Assembly (NCBI RefSeq): GCF_013340305.1
Contig: NZ_BLVP01000035.1
Location: forward strand, 124,001-188,000
Source of the DNA: Desulfovibrio psychrotolerans
GTDB lineage: Bacteria > Desulfobacterota > Desulfovibrionia > Desulfovibrionales > Desulfovibrionaceae
Length of the DNA: 64,000 nucleotides
Reading direction: 5' to 3'
The position numbers were made by a program, and so were the translations under genes. Shown in pieces: positions 8,306 to 19,085 of this stretch. Each line of letters starts with the position of its first letter. Within the stretch, counting starts at the first letter, position 1. Below the pieces are notes generated by a model. The model searched no databases. It was not told where the DNA came from and saw nothing but the letters and a program-made list of their open reading frames with translations.

Positions 8306-11287
8306 ATGCTGCGGCGCATTGAAGTAGGGCTGCGCGCCGGTGTCACAGACACCGTGGGACGCAAGACAGCAAGCAAGATCAAGGAATCTTTGGGGCTGGA
8401 CGTCACAGACGTGCGTCTGGTCAAGGTATTCACCGTAGACGGTCTGGACGGGGAGCATCTGGAGCACCTTGTCGGCACGGCCGGCCTGCATGATCCGGTA
8501 CTTCAGGAAGCGTCGCTCACCCCCGTTGCCTCCGACGCGGACTGGGTGCTGGAAGTGGGCTTCCGCCCCGGCGTCACGGATAACGAAGGCCGCACGGCGC
8601 GCGAAACCATCGCCATCGTGCTGGGGCTGAAAAAGCGCGAAAGCGTTTCCGTGTTTGTCTCCAACCAGTACCATATCTACGGTGCCCTCACCGAGGCGCA
8701 GGTCGATTCCATCGGCAAGGACCTGCTCGCCAACGAGCTCATCCAGCGCTACGAATACACCAGCGGCGCGGCATGGCGCGCCAAGCCCGGCTTCGCGCCC
8801 TTTGCGGCCCGTGTTTCCGGTCATGCAAGCAGCGAGGTGGCCGTCATTCCCTTCGCCACCATGAGCGATGAAGAGCTCATGGCCTTCTCGCGCGAAAACA
8901 CGCTGGCCCTCTCGCTGGAAGAACTGCACGCCATCCGCGCCTATTACACGCGCGAAGACGTCCGTGCCCACCGCACCGCCACGGGGCTGCCCGCCAACCC
9001 CACAGACGCCGAAATAGAGGTGCTGGCCCAGACATGGTCCGAGCACTGCAAGCACAAGATTTTCTCCTCGCGCATAGACTACACCGATGCAGAGACCGGC
9101 AGGCGCGAAACCGTAGACAGCCTCTACAAAACCTACATTCAGGGCTCCACAAAAATCCTGCGCACCCGCATGGGCAAAGACGATTTCTGCCGCTCCGTGT
9201 TCAAAGACAACGCGGGCGTCATCGCCTTCAACGAAACCCACGACGTGTGCATCAAGGTAGAAACCCACAACTCCCCCTCCGCGCTCGACCCCTACGGCGG
9301 CGCGCTCACGGGCATTGTGGGCGTAAACCGCGACCCCATGGGCACCGGCATGGGCGCGAACATGGTCTGCAATACAGACGTGTTCTGCTTTGCCTCGCCC
9401 TTCCATGAAGGCGAGCTGCCCCCGCGCCTGCTGCACCCCCGCCGCGTGCTGGAAGGCGTGCGCGAAGGCGTGGAACACGGCGGCAACAAGTCCGGCATTC
9501 CCACCGTAAACGGCTCCATCGTGTTCGAGGACCGCTACCTCGGCAAGCCGCTGGTCTACTGCGGCACCGTGGGCATGATCCCCAAAGAAATCCACGGCAA
9601 GCCCGGTCATTACAAGAAAGCCCTCCCCGGCGACATCATCGTCATGGCGGGCGGGCGCATCGGCAAAGACGGCATCCACGGCGCAACCTTCTCCTCGGAA
9701 GAACTGCACGAAGAATCACCCGCCACTGCGGTGCAGATAGGCGACCCCATCACCCAGCGTAAGATGTACGACTTCATCATGCGCGCGCGCGACAAGGGGC
9801 TTTACAACGCCATCACAGATAATGGCGCAGGCGGCCTTTCCTCCTCCGTGGGCGAAATGTCGGAAGATACGGGCGGGTTCCGCATGGACCTCTCCAAGGC
9901 CCCGCTCAAGTACGACGGCCTGCGCCCGTGGGAAATCCTGCTCTCCGAGGCGCAGGAACGCATGACCCTCGCCGTGCCGCCCCGGCATATGGAAGAGTTC
10001 ATGCAGCTTGCGGGCGAGATGGATGTAGAAGCCACCGCCCTTGGCGAATTCACCGACAGCGGCTTCTTCCACGTCACTTACGGCGACAAGCCCGTTGCCA
10101 GCCTGCACATGGACTTCGTGCACGAGGGTGTGCCCCAGATGCGCCTTGTGGCGGAATGGAAGCAGCCCAGACACGCCGATGCGAAGATAGACGTGGCAGA
10201 CGCCGATCAGGGCGGGCTGCTCAAAACCATGCTCGGCCGCCTGAACATCTGCTCCAAGGAATACGTCATCCGCCAGTATGACCACGAGGTCAAAGGCGGC
10301 AGCGTCATCAAGCCTCTTGTGGGCGTAAAGCGCGACGGTCCCGCCGATGCGGGCGTGGTGCGCCCCCGGCTGGATTCCGAATACGGCATCGTGCTGTCCC
10401 ACGGCATCTGCCCGCGCTACAGCGACTACGACACCTACTGGATGATGGCCAACGCCATAGACGAGGCCGTACGCAACGCCGTGGCCGTGGGCGCGGATCT
10501 GGACCACATGGCGGGCTGCGACAACTTCTGCTGGTGCGACCCCGTGCAGAGCGAAAAAACGCCCGACGGCCACTACAAGCTGGCCCAGCTGGTACGCGCC
10601 AACAAGGCCCTTGCCCACTTCTGCCTTGCCTACGGCGTGCCCTGCGTGTCCGGCAAAGACTCCATGAAAAACGACTACACCGGCGGCGGCGTGAAGATAT
10701 CCATCCCGCCCACGGTGCTCTATTCGGTCCTCGGCGTCATCAAAGACGTGAACAAGACCACCACGTCAGACTTCAAAAAACCCGGCGACCGCATCTATCT
10801 GCTCGGAGCCACCCTGCGCGAGCTGGGCGGGTCGGAACTTATCGATGAGCTTGCACTCAGTGCCGCCAGCGTGCCGCAGGTAGATGCCCTTGCCGCCCGC
10901 GCCCGCTACCGGGCCGTGCACACCGCCATCACCTCCGGCCTCGTAAACGGCTGCCACGACTGCTCAGACGGCGGCTTCATCGTCGCGCTGGCAGAAATGG
11001 CACTGGCGGGCCGCCTCGGGGCGCGTGTGGACATGGAAAAGCTCGTCACCGTAGGGGCCATGAACAGAACAGAGGCCCTGTACTCAGAATCCGCCTCCCG
11101 TCTCATCGCCACCGTGCCCGCCGCCAAGGCTGCCACCTTCGAAGCCCTGTTCAAGGGGCAGCACATTGCCTGCCTCGGCGAGGTCACGGACAACGGCGTT
11201 CTCACCGTCACCTCCGGCACCTCTCCCCTCATCACCGAAAACGTGGAGGCGCTGGCCAAGGCGTTCAAGGCGACGTTGAACTTCTAA
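8306..11287 (+). CDS. purL: Phosphoribosylformylglycinamidine synthase (PurS-PurL fusion)
   Basis: This 993-residue ATP-dependent enzyme converts FGAR to FGAM in purine synthesis. The N-terminal ~200 residues contain two PurS-like segments, IEVGLRAGVTDTVGR and LEVGFRPGVTDNEGR, followed by the PurL synthetase core with VETHNSPSALDPYGGA near residue 315 and GGRIGKDGIHGATFSS near residue 448. There is no C-terminal glutaminase domain, so a separate PurQ is needed. The length matches the fused form found in Desulfovibrio relatives. GAGGAG lies seven bases before the ATG, and a strong terminator follows. Confidence 0.95.
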   Translation: MLRRIEVGLRAGVTDTVGRKTASKIKESLGLDVTDVRLVKVFTVDGLDGEHLEHLVGTAGLHDPVLQEASLTPVASDADWVLEVGFRPGVTDNEGRTARETIAIVLGLKKRESVSVFVSNQYHIYGALTEAQVDSIGKDLLANELIQRYEYTSGAAWRAKPGFAPFAARVSGHASSEVAVIPFATMSDEELMAFSRENTLALSLEELHAIRAYYTREDVRAHRTATGLPANPTDAEIEVLAQTWSEHCKHKIFSSRIDYTDAETGRRETVDSLYKTYIQGSTKILRTRMGKDDFCRSVFKDNAGVIAFNETHDVCIKVETHNSPSALDPYGGALTGIVGVNRDPMGTGMGANMVCNTDVFCFASPFHEGELPPRLLHPRRVLEGVREGVEHGGNKSGIPTVNGSIVFEDRYLGKPLVYCGTVGMIPKEIHGKPGHYKKALPGDIIVMAGGRIGKDGIHGATFSSEELHEESPATAVQIGDPITQRKMYDFIMRARDKGLYNAITDNGAGGLSSSVGEMSEDTGGFRMDLSKAPLKYDGLRPWEILLSEAQERMTLAVPPRHMEEFMQLAGEMDVEATALGEFTDSGFFHVTYGDKPVASLHMDFVHEGVPQMRLVAEWKQPRHADAKIDVADADQGGLLKTMLGRLNICSKEYVIRQYDHEVKGGSVIKPLVGVKRDGPADAGVVRPRLDSEYGIVLSHGICPRYSDYDTYWMMANAIDEAVRNAVAVGADLDHMAGCDNFCWCDPVQSEKTPDGHYKLAQLVRANKALAHFCLAYGVPCVSGKDSMKNDYTGGGVKISIPPTVLYSVLGVIKDVNKTTTSDFKKPGDRIYLLGATLRELGGSELIDELALSAASVPQVDALAARARYRAVHTAITSGLVNGCHDCSDGGFIVALAEMALAGRLGARVDMEKLVTVGAMNRTEALYSESASRLIATVPAAKAATFEALFKGQHIACLGEVTDNGVLTVTSGTSPLITENVEALAKAFKATLNF

Positions 11288-11308
11288 ACGAGTATTGCAG
11301 CAAAACCC

Positions 11309-11341
11309 AAAGCCCCCTTCCGCAAGGATGGGGGCTTTTTT
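11309..11341 (+). terminator. Terminator after purL
   Basis: AAAGCCCCC (11309-11317) pairs with GGGGGCTTT (11330-11338), followed by T residues to 11341. It sits between the convergent purL and hipA genes and may act weakly in both directions. Confidence 0.85.
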
Positions 11342-11374
11342 GGTAATATCTCTCCACAAACACTGATTGAAATC

Positions 11375-12649
11375 CTACCCCGGCAACTGGGCAAAGCGGT
11401 GCTCAAGCTCCCTGATGTCCCTTTCCGCTACGCCACACGCTGCGTAGTGCTCTCGCCAACCGCGCATAACCTTTACAATGCCCATGCCTATATCCTCCGC
11501 CTCGTCTTTCCGCAGGCCGAAAGGCTCCGGCCAGCTGAGAACATTGGTCAGGGTTGCCTCCCTCCCCCGGTGGCCACAGGCAAGCGCGAGTTCGTATTTT
11601 CTGAACCGGGCCTGCGTGGGAACAACATCATACACAGGCGTTATGGCTATCCCCGTCCGGGTCACAAACCATGCGTGATTGCGGGGATGATCATCAATGT
11701 TGGCGCACAGCGCGTTAAAAACCATCCGCCTGAACAACTCCTGCCCGGAAAAAGCATCGCCGTGCTGCCTCGCCAACTGCGCAAGGTCCTGATACCCTCC
11801 CCACATGCCCTCCTCGGAAATGGCTGCATGGAGCGTAAATCCCGAAATAAAGTGCCTCGGTTCCCCGGCATCCGTCCTGTCAAACCGCTTAACAAGAAGA
11901 ACACTGCCGTAAGCCGTCTCCAAAACACGGGTTCCGGCAACCGATATGCCGCACCGGGCCGCGAGCGTCATTGTGGCGTGTTCAATCCTCGGCTCATTCC
12001 ACGGGTCTCCCCGTCTGGAAAACTTGGCAATGTAAGCGCCATCGTCCATCTCGACCAAGGCCTTGGGCCGCCCGCCTCCCACACTGAGCGAAGATGCCAA
12101 CGCCTGCATGAAGGCCTCTTCCGGCAACGCTCTGCGCAATTCGTCAAGGTCGGCATCATCGTCAAGCCCGTCCACCTTCGCCACCACGTACGCCACCTGC
12201 TCAATGTCATCTCTGGGAACGGAATACACAGAGCCGCCGGCCCACAAGGCCATGGATTTGGGCCCTTCCGATGCCGATTCCCCGAAAGCCAGCGCACCGA
12301 TACGGTTTGCGGAATGCGCGGCGGTCAGAATATCAGTCTCGGTCAACGTCACCGCATGTCGCCCGGCCAGCAGGGAAAGGATTTTGCGCCCCCATCTGTC
12401 AGGAGCGGCATCACGGAGCACGGAGAACATTTCCCCCCGCCTGCTTGTGGCCGGTGTGGCCATGACAAGCGGAAACGACACCGGGTCCAGAGGAACGGCG
12501 TCCGGGCGGCGGATATAACGCTGGCCGTAACCAAGCGTACACAGCCTGTCAGGCCTGTGCTCCGTAAGCAGGGCAGCCGGAACATATCCCTTTTCCGGCA
12601 GCCAGATGAATACAACAATACCACGACCGTCAGAAGTCATACGCATCAT
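11375..12649 (-). CDS. hipA: HipA-family serine/threonine kinase toxin
   Basis: This 424-residue protein is a type II toxin; HipA of E. coli phosphorylates glutamyl-tRNA synthetase and drives dormancy. The N-terminal subdomain includes VFIWLPEKGYVPAALL. The kinase segments VGGGRPKALVEMDDGAYIAKF-like (about residue 195) and NIDDHPRNHAWFV (about residue 315, catalytic Asp) are both intact, so the toxin should be active. Its start overlaps the end of hipB by 20 bp, the usual antitoxin-first arrangement. ATG 12640 is an alternative start. Confidence 0.92.
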   Translation of the reverse strand: MMRMTSDGRGIVVFIWLPEKGYVPAALLTEHRPDRLCTLGYGQRYIRRPDAVPLDPVSFPLVMATPATSRRGEMFSVLRDAAPDRWGRKILSLLAGRHAVTLTETDILTAAHSANRIGALAFGESASEGPKSMALWAGGSVYSVPRDDIEQVAYVVAKVDGLDDDADLDELRRALPEEAFMQALASSLSVGGGRPKALVEMDDGAYIAKFSRRGDPWNEPRIEHATMTLAARCGISVAGTRVLETAYGSVLLVKRFDRTDAGEPRHFISGFTLHAAISEEGMWGGYQDLAQLARQHGDAFSGQELFRRMVFNALCANIDDHPRNHAWFVTRTGIAITPVYDVVPTQARFRKYELALACGHRGREATLTNVLSWPEPFGLRKDEAEDIGMGIVKVMRGWREHYAACGVAERDIRELEHRFAQLPG

Positions 12650-12977
12650 CCCCGGTCACGCCTTCACGGATTCGCTTGGGTTCACGGCCTCTTTCCAGCA
12701 GTGTGCCGAGCTGATCCCGCCCGGGGTCTGCAACGCGCGCAAGGTCCTGGTGCAGCTGCAAAACCCAGAGCACGCTGGCCAGAATCCCCATCCCCACTCC
12801 CGGCTCACCGGCCTCAAGCCGCTGGATTGTCGCCCGCGATGTGTAGGCAAGCGCGGCCAGCTTCGATTCGCTCAACCGCCGCCGCTTCCGGGCAATCTGG
12901 ACAGAACGCCCAAGGTCTTTGAGAATGCTCTCCACCGGCAGGGGAAGGGCCCTGTCTGCTTTCTTGTTCTTACTCAT
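12630..12977 (-). CDS. hipB: HipB-like XRE-family antitoxin
   Basis: This 115-residue DNA-binding antitoxin has a Cro/CI helix-turn-helix in residues about 25-75 (LGRSVQIARKRRRLSESKLA followed by SRATIQRLEAGE). It should neutralise HipA and repress the operon by binding the inverted repeat at its own start. The C-terminal tail is charged and likely flexible. The predicted transcript start falls on or next to the ATG, so the mRNA is probably leaderless; no ribosome binding site is seen. Confidence 0.9.
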   Translation of the reverse strand: MSKNKKADRALPLPVESILKDLGRSVQIARKRRRLSESKLAALAYTSRATIQRLEAGEPGVGMGILASVLWVLQLHQDLARVADPGRDQLGTLLERGREPKRIREGVTGDDAYDF

Positions 12978-13026
12978 GACTCAAATATACGCCACTAAAC
13001 TCTCTAGTGCAATATATTTGAGTCAT
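12976..13026 (-). promoter_or_regulatory. hipBA promoter and operator
   Basis: A perfect 14-bp inverted repeat (12976-12989 and 13013-13026, ATGACTCAAATATA and its complement) flanks a 23-bp spacer with an inner CACTA/TAGTG repeat. On the minus strand, TTGCAC (13012-13007), a 17-bp gap and TATATT (12989-12984) form a near-ideal promoter inside it. The left arm overlaps the hipB start codon, so HipB binding would occlude both promoter and start. Confidence 0.8.
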
Positions 13027-13106
13027 TCTTGCACGCATCGCAGCAAGTCCTGCTCACAAAACACGGCATCCACCGCCCGTTCAGGCTGCCACCGGGCCTG
13101 CCCGAC

Positions 13107-13132
13107 AAAAAGCGGGAGCCGAAGCCCCCGCT
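13107..13132 (-). terminator. Terminator downstream of malate synthase G
   Basis: Read on the minus strand, AGCGGG (13132-13127) pairs with CCCGCT (13116-13111) around a GC-rich loop, followed by a T run (13111-13107). It lies about 180 bp after the glcB stop. Confidence 0.6.
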
Positions 13133-13180
13133 GTTTTCTGTTCCGTTCCCGGCAGTTGCCACACCAGCCGACCTTACATA

Positions 13181-13243
13181 TGGACCAAGTGAGCCAAGTG
13201 GACCGAGTGGACCAAGTGGACCGAGTCAGCCATGTCGGCCATG
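13181..13243. repeat. Tandem repeat, 9-bp period, 7 units
   Basis: Seven consecutive 9-bp units resembling tggaccaag / tggaccgag lie between glcB and its terminator. Late units diverge (tcagccatg, tcggccatg). They are intergenic and probably transcribed in the glcB 3' untranslated region. Confidence 0.75.
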
Positions 13244-13311
13244 CCAGTCATATCGACTGCACGGCCTACAGGCCCTGCGGGGCGGCCGGAAGTGGCGTTC
13301 CCGGCAGCCGC

Positions 13312-15489
13312 CTACCCTGCAGCCTTGGCCTGCTGACGGCGGGCATGAAGAATAGGTTCGGTGTAGCCGTTGGGCTGTTCACGCCCCTTAAACACCAGAT
13401 CGCAGGCCGCGGCAAAGGCAATGCTGTTCTCAAAATCAGGGGCCATGGGCCGGTAGGCAGGGTCATCCGCGTTCTGGCGGTCCACCACGGCGGCCATGCG
13501 GCGCATGGTCTCCATCACCTGCTCATGGCTGCACACGCCGTGGTGCATCCAGTTGGCAATATACTGGCTGGATATCCGCAACGTGGCCCGGTCTTCCATC
13601 AGGCCCACATCGGTTATGTCCGGCACCTTGGAGCAGCCGATACCCTGATCAATCCAGCGCACCACGTAGCCCAGAATACCCTGTGCGTTGTTGTCCAGTT
13701 CCCGCTGCACCTCCTCAGGCGTCAGCGGCGCACTGAGCAACGGCATGGAGATAAGATCGTCCAGCGTGGCGCGCGGCTTGCCCATAAGCGCCGCCTGCCG
13801 TGCGAACACGTCTTCCATGTGGTAATGCATGGCGTGCAGCGTGGCGGCAGTGGGCGAAGGAACCCACGCGCAGTTGGCTCCCACTCTGGGATGCCCTATC
13901 TTGGCCTCCATCATCTCACGCATCATGTCCGGCTTGGGCCACATGCCCTTGCCTATCTGCGCCCGGCCATGAAAACCCGCCGCAAGCCCCACGTCCACGT
14001 TCCAGTCCTCATAGGCAGCAATCCACGGCTGGGCCTTCATATCATTCTTGCGCACCATGGGCCCGGCTTCCATGCTGGTGTGTATCTCATCCCCCGTGCG
14101 GTCCAGAAATCCGGTGTTGATGAAGATAACCCTGTCAGCCGCCGCGCGGATGCACTCCTTCAGATTCAGCGTGGTGCGCCGCTCCTCGTCCATAATGCCT
14201 ATCTTCAGGGTCAGCGGCGCAAGCCCCGTGGCCTGTTCCGCCCGCGCAAAAATCTCGCAGGCAAAGGTCACTTCCTCCGGCCCGTGCATCTTGGGCTTCA
14301 CAATATACACGCTGCCCTTCTTGCTGTTGCCGTACCGCCCCGTGCCGCGCACGTCGTGCAACGCCACATACGCAGTGACAAAGGCATCCAGCATCCCTTC
14401 CGGTATCTCGCGCCCGTTCAGCAGCACGGCGTCCGTGGTCATAAGGTGGCCCACGTTGCGGATAAGCAGCATGCTGCGCCCCGGCAGCACAAGCGGGCTG
14501 CCATCCGGCGCGGTATACGCCCGGTCGGGGTTCAGGCTGCGCTCCACCACGGAATTCCCCTTGGGAAAGCTCGCCGCAAGGTCGCCCCGCATAAGTCCCG
14601 CCCAGTTGCCGTAGGCCAGCGCCTTATCCTCGCCGTCCACCACCGCCACGGAATCCTCGCAGTCGTTAATGGTGGTTATGGCGGCTTCCAGCACCACATC
14701 CTTTATGCCGCAGGGGTTCTGCCTGCCTATGGGGTGGCTGCGGTCCACATGCAACTCAATATGCAGGCCGTTGTTACGCAGCAGCACCACAGAAACTCCG
14801 CCGTCTCCGGCCACAAATCCGGCAAACCCGGCCGGGTCCGCAAGCCCCGTCACAGAGCCGTCCGCAAGGGTCACCACAAGCTCTCTGCGGCCTGCGCCCC
14901 CGGCAACAGCATACTCCGCCGCCCCGGTATGGCTGCCCGAAGCAAGCGGAACGGCAGAATCCAGAAACCGCGCCGCGTACTCAATAACCTTGGCCCCGCG
15001 CACGGGATTGTATCCCCGGCCCTTTTCCGCGCCGTCATCCTCCGGCAGCACGTCCGTTCCGTACAGGGCGTCATACAGGCTGCCCCAACGCGCATTGGCG
15101 GCGTTCAGGGCATAGCGGGCGTTGGTCACGGGCACCACAAGCTGCGGCCCCGCAATGGTGGCTATTTCCGGGTCCACGTTCTGCGTGGTTATGGAAAAAT
15201 CCGGCCCCTCAGGCAGCAGGTAGCCGATATCATACAAAAACTGCTTGTAGGCCACGGCATCGTGCGGCTTGCCCTTGCGGTCCAGATGCCAGCGGTCAAT
15301 GGCCGCCTGCATGGTGTCGCGAATGCGCAGCAACTCGCTGTTGCGCGGCTGCAACTCCGCAACGGTCGCCTCCAGCCCCTTCCAGAATACATCCGGCTCA
15401 AGCCCCGTTCCCGGCGCCACCCGCTGCGCAATGCAGTCATACAGCGCCTTGTCGATGGCAAGATTGCCTACCTGTACTCGTTCTTTCAT
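13312..15489 (-). CDS. glcB: Malate synthase G
   Basis: This 725-residue enzyme condenses glyoxylate with acetyl-CoA to malate. Clear family segments are [20 protein letters not shown] near residue 120, [14 protein letters not shown] near 425, and [20 protein letters not shown] near 555. Length matches the G isoform (about 720). The open frame runs on to 15747, but ATG 15489 is chosen because AAGGAGA lies six bases before it and [18 protein letters not shown] aligns with the family N-terminus. No isocitrate lyase is nearby, so it may serve glycolate or glyoxylate use. Confidence 0.95.
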   Translation of the reverse strand: MKERVQVGNLAIDKALYDCIAQRVAPGTGLEPDVFWKGLEATVAELQPRNSELLRIRDTMQAAIDRWHLDRKGKPHDAVAYKQFLYDIGYLLPEGPDFSITTQNVDPEIATIAGPQLVVPVTNARYALNAANARWGSLYDALYGTDVLPEDDGAEKGRGYNPVRGAKVIEYAARFLDSAVPLASGSHTGAAEYAVAGGAGRRELVVTLADGSVTGLADPAGFAGFVAGDGGVSVVLLRNNGLHIELHVDRSHPIGRQNPCGIKDVVLEAAITTINDCEDSVAVVDGEDKALAYGNWAGLMRGDLAASFPKGNSVVERSLNPDRAYTAPDGSPLVLPGRSMLLIRNVGHLMTTDAVLLNGREIPEGMLDAFVTAYVALHDVRGTGRYGNSKKGSVYIVKPKMHGPEEVTFACEIFARAEQATGLAPLTLKIGIMDEERRTTLNLKECIRAAADRVIFINTGFLDRTGDEIHTSMEAGPMVRKNDMKAQPWIAAYEDWNVDVGLAAGFHGRAQIGKGMWPKPDMMREMMEAKIGHPRVGANCAWVPSPTAATLHAMHYHMEDVFARQAALMGKPRATLDDLISMPLLSAPLTPEEVQRELDNNAQGILGYVVRWIDQGIGCSKVPDITDVGLMEDRATLRISSQYIANWMHHGVCSHEQVMETMRRMAAVVDRQNADDPAYRPMAPDFENSIAFAAACDLVFKGREQPNGYTEPILHARRQQAKAAG

Positions 15490-15758
15490 GCCGGTCTCCT
15501 TGTTACGTCCGCAGATACGGACCCGTGCGGGAAAATGGACGGCAAGCCGGAAACGGCAGGCAAATCGGGTACAACCCACACAGCACCACGTGCGTACCCA
15601 CTTCCGGCTGACGGAACACCCGTTGAATTGGTCAGACCATATATGTGACACAGCTCGCTGCCGCTGACAAGACAACCCCAAAAGCTCCCGTCCCTCACCC
15701 CTGTTGCAACTCGTCCCGCAGTTGACAAACCCACGCCGCCCCCGCATGCTCCAGCCGC

Positions 15759-18700
15759 ATGAACAGCGGTGAACAGGGAATAGGCGAGTATCTGGCAGCC
15801 CTCATGGCCTCTCCCCGGTTGGGGGAGCAGGTGGTCTGCCACCGCGTGCTGCCGCAGGCAGATGCGCACACCGCGCCCAACCGCAGGCCGTGGCCCGCCG
15901 CCATACGCGACCTGCTGTCCATGCAGGGCATAAATGAACTCTACGCGCATCAGGCGCTGGCTACAGATATCATCCGCTCCGGCAGGCACGTGGTGGTGGC
16001 AACCCCCACCGCAAGCGGCAAGACGCTGGTCTACAACCTCCCCGTCATAGAACGGTTCCTGCACGACAAAGAAAGCCGTGCCCTGTACCTCTTCCCCCTC
16101 AAGGCACTGGCGCAGGACCAGCTGAAAAACTTCCGCCAGCTCACGGCGCACTGGCCCAAGGAAGCCCGCCCGCAGGCAGCCATTTACGACGGCGACACCA
16201 CTCCCCATTTCCGGCGCAAAATTCGCCAGTCGCCTCCCGCCGTACTCATGACCAACCCGGAGATGCTCCACCTCTCCATCCTGCCGCACCATGAACAATG
16301 GGCCGTCTTCCTCGCCTCGCTGCAATACATCGTGGTGGATGAGGTGCACACCTACAGGGGCGTTCTCGGCTCGCACATGGCCCAGCTGTTCCGCCGCCTG
16401 CTGCGCATCTGCGCCCTGTACGGCATTGCCCCCACCTTTATTTTCTGCTCCGCCACCGTGGGCAACCCCGGCGAACTGTGCAGGCAGCTCACCGGCCTGC
16501 CGGAAGAGCACATGCAGGTGGTCACGCAAAGCGGCGCACCGCAGGGCAAACGCCACTTCGTGTTTCTGAACCCGGAAGAAAGCCCCTCCACCGCCGCCAT
16601 ACAGCTTCTGCAATCAGCCTTGGCGCGCGAGCTGCGCACCATCGTCTACACCCAGTCGCGCAAAATGACAGAGCTCATCAGCGTCTGGGTCGGCCAGAAA
16701 TCCGGCCCGTTCCGGGAGCGCATCTCCGCCTACCGCGCAGGATTCCTGCCCGAGGAACGCCGCGAGATAGAAGCCCGCATGAACAGCGGCGACCTGCTTG
16801 CCGTCATTACCACCAGCGCGCTGGAACTGGGCATAGACATCGGCTCGCTGGACCTGTGTATCCTCGTGGGCTACCCCGGCACAGTAATGTCCACGCTGCA
16901 ACGGGGCGGGCGCGTAGGCCGGGCCACGCAGGAAAGCGCGGTGGTGCTGGTGGCGGGCGAGGACGCGCTGGACCAGTATTTCATGCGCCACCCGCACGAC
17001 TTTTTTGAACGCCCTGCGGAACACGCGGTGCTCAACCCCTTCAACCCGGTTATTCTCAAGCGGCATCTGGAATGCGCGGCGGCAGAACGCTCCCTGCGCA
17101 CGGGCCGTCCCGCGAACAGGTCCGGAGCCGCCCCTTCCGCCAGCCCGGAAGACAATTCCGCCCGCAGGGATGCCGAGCCATGGCTGCAACTGCCCCCCGT
17201 GCAGGCCGCCCTTGCGGAACTGGAAGCAGAAGGCCTGCTCCTGCGCGATGCGGAAGGCACAACGGTTTTCGCCGCCCGCAAACGCCCGCACCGCCATGTG
17301 GACCTGCGCGGCGCGGGCAGCAGCATTCATATCCAGACCGGAGAAGGCACCGTCATCGGCAGCGTGGACGGCATAAAAGCCCTGCGCGAGACGCATCCCG
17401 GCGCGGTCTATCTGCACAAGGGCGAAACATGGATCGTCACCGCGCTGGATCTGGAAGCCCGCACCGCCACGGTCACGGCTCCGCCCGGCGGCAGGGTGGA
17501 CTACTACACCCGCGTGCGCGGCAACAAGGAAACAGAAATCCTCGAAGTGCTGGATCAAAAAACCCTGTGGGGCACCCGTATCAGCCTCGGACGCCTGCGG
17601 GTGACAGAAACCGTCACCGGATTCGAAAAACGCAACACGCGCGGCGGCACCCTGCTGGGCATCACCCCGCTCTCCCTGCCGCCGCAGGTCTTTGAAACAG
17701 AGGGCCTGTGGTTTGAAATCCCCATGGAGGCACAGCGCGCCACAGAAGACGCCTTCCTCCATTTCATGGGCTCCATCCACGCGCTGGAACACGCCGCCAT
17801 CGGCATGCTGCCCCTGCTGGTCATGACAGACCGCAACGACCTTGGCGGTATATCCACCCCCATGCACGCGCAGGTGGGCAAGCCCGCCGTCTTCATTTAC
17901 GATGGCATGCCCGGCGGCGCGGGCCTTACCCGCCTCGCCTTCTCCCGTGCCGATGAAATGTTCGCCAGCACCCTTGCCGCCATCCGCGACTGCGGCTGCG
18001 AACTGGGGTGCCCCTCCTGCGTGCATTCGCCCAAGTGCGGCTCCGGCAACCGGCCCATAGATAAAGCGGGCGCGCTGTTCCTGCTCGGGCAGTTGGAGGC
18101 GCACCGCACAGCGCCCCACACCGTTGTCGACGCACCAACGCAAATCGTCCACGCATCGTCCGTCATCGTCCACCCTTCGTCCACACGCCCGCAGCCCAAA
18201 TCCCCGCCTGCGGGCCTGCCGTTGCCTGCACTGCCGGAGCCGGAAAAAGAACCCACCACACCCGCCCGCTATGCCGTCCTGGACGTGGAAACCCGCCGCT
18301 CCGCGCAGGAGGTGGGCGGCTGGAACAAGGCGGAGCGCATGGGCGTAAGCGTTGCCGTGCTGTATGATTCCGCCGCAGACACCTACACCGCCTACACGCA
18401 GGACCGTATGCCGGAGATGCTGAACTCGCTTGCGGACTACGACCTCATCGTGGGTTTCAACATCCTGCGCTTCGACTACCGCGTGCTCTCCGCCTTCACC
18501 ACCCGCAACCTCTCCGCCCTGCCCACGCTGGACATGCTGGATATCATCCGCAAACGCCTCAGCTACCGCGTCTCGCTCGATAACCTAGGCTCCGCCACCT
18601 TCAACGCCCCCAAATCAGCAGACGGCCTGCAAGCCCTGCGCTGGTGGAAGGAGGGCAAGGTTGACGAAATAGCCCGCTACTGCGAGCAGGATGTACGCAT

Positions 18701-18797
18701 AACCCGCAACCTCTACCTGCACGGGCGCGACCACGGCTATGTGCTATTCACCAACAAATCCGGGCAGAAGGTGCGCATTCCCGTGGACTGGAAGTAA
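15759..18797 (+). CDS. DEAD-box helicase fused to an exonuclease domain (MrfA-MrfB type)
   Basis: A 1012-residue fusion. The N-terminal superfamily 2 helicase has [15 protein letters not shown] (Walker A, about 83-97), [10 protein letters not shown] (DEVH box, about 191), CSATVGNP and the motif VI region QRGGRVGRA. The following DUF1998-type region ends in a cysteine cluster [19 protein letters not shown] near residue 747-765, likely zinc binding. After a Pro-rich linker, residues about 835-1012 form a RNase H-like DEDD exonuclease with [15 protein letters not shown] and [13 protein letters not shown]. In Bacillus subtilis the helicase (MrfA/YprA) and exonuclease (MrfB/YprB) are separate proteins that repair mitomycin C damage; here they are one chain. 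Role in DNA repair is inferred. Confidence 0.85.
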   Translation: MNSGEQGIGEYLAALMASPRLGEQVVCHRVLPQADAHTAPNRRPWPAAIRDLLSMQGINELYAHQALATDIIRSGRHVVVATPTASGKTLVYNLPVIERFLHDKESRALYLFPLKALAQDQLKNFRQLTAHWPKEARPQAAIYDGDTTPHFRRKIRQSPPAVLMTNPEMLHLSILPHHEQWAVFLASLQYIVVDEVHTYRGVLGSHMAQLFRRLLRICALYGIAPTFIFCSATVGNPGELCRQLTGLPEEHMQVVTQSGAPQGKRHFVFLNPEESPSTAAIQLLQSALARELRTIVYTQSRKMTELISVWVGQKSGPFRERISAYRAGFLPEERREIEARMNSGDLLAVITTSALELGIDIGSLDLCILVGYPGTVMSTLQRGGRVGRATQESAVVLVAGEDALDQYFMRHPHDFFERPAEHAVLNPFNPVILKRHLECAAAERSLRTGRPANRSGAAPSASPEDNSARRDAEPWLQLPPVQAALAELEAEGLLLRDAEGTTVFAARKRPHRHVDLRGAGSSIHIQTGEGTVIGSVDGIKALRETHPGAVYLHKGETWIVTALDLEARTATVTAPPGGRVDYYTRVRGNKETEILEVLDQKTLWGTRISLGRLRVTETVTGFEKRNTRGGTLLGITPLSLPPQVFETEGLWFEIPMEAQRATEDAFLHFMGSIHALEHAAIGMLPLLVMTDRNDLGGISTPMHAQVGKPAVFIYDGMPGGAGLTRLAFSRADEMFASTLAAIRDCGCELGCPSCVHSPKCGSGNRPIDKAGALFLLGQLEAHRTAPHTVVDAPTQIVHASSVIVHPSSTRPQPKSPPAGLPLPALPEPEKEPTTPARYAVLDVETRRSAQEVGGWNKAERMGVSVAVLYDSAADTYTAYTQDRMPEMLNSLADYDLIVGFNILRFDYRVLSAFTTRNLSALPTLDMLDIIRKRLSYRVSLDNLGSATFNAPKSADGLQALRWWKEGKVDEIARYCEQDVRITRNLYLHGRDHGYVLFTNKSGQKVRIPVDWK

Positions 18798-19085
18798 CAG
18801 CGTCAGCAACCGCTTACCTGCCGTTTCTTTTTCCTCTTTTCCTCAACGGGAATGCTGTGCTATCATCGTGCATCCGTCCGGACCCGGAACAGACAGAACC
18901 CTACCGGCAAGCAGTAGTGCGCAGCGGCAAGCAGCGACAGCCATGTCCCGCCTGCTTCCGTGCAAGGGACGCACAAGGACGGAACGCTCCGCATTGCCAT
19001 GCGGCGAAAGTCCGGCATGGCGCGAGATACAGGAATCATTTTAGGCAAGTTGCCACCCCGTCACACCACACCCCGGAGGAAACGC

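Noticed and set aside
12919-15648. 909-residue plus-strand open frame opposite malate synthase G
   Set aside because: It is the antisense shadow of glcB; its composition is His/Arg/Pro-rich with no domain.
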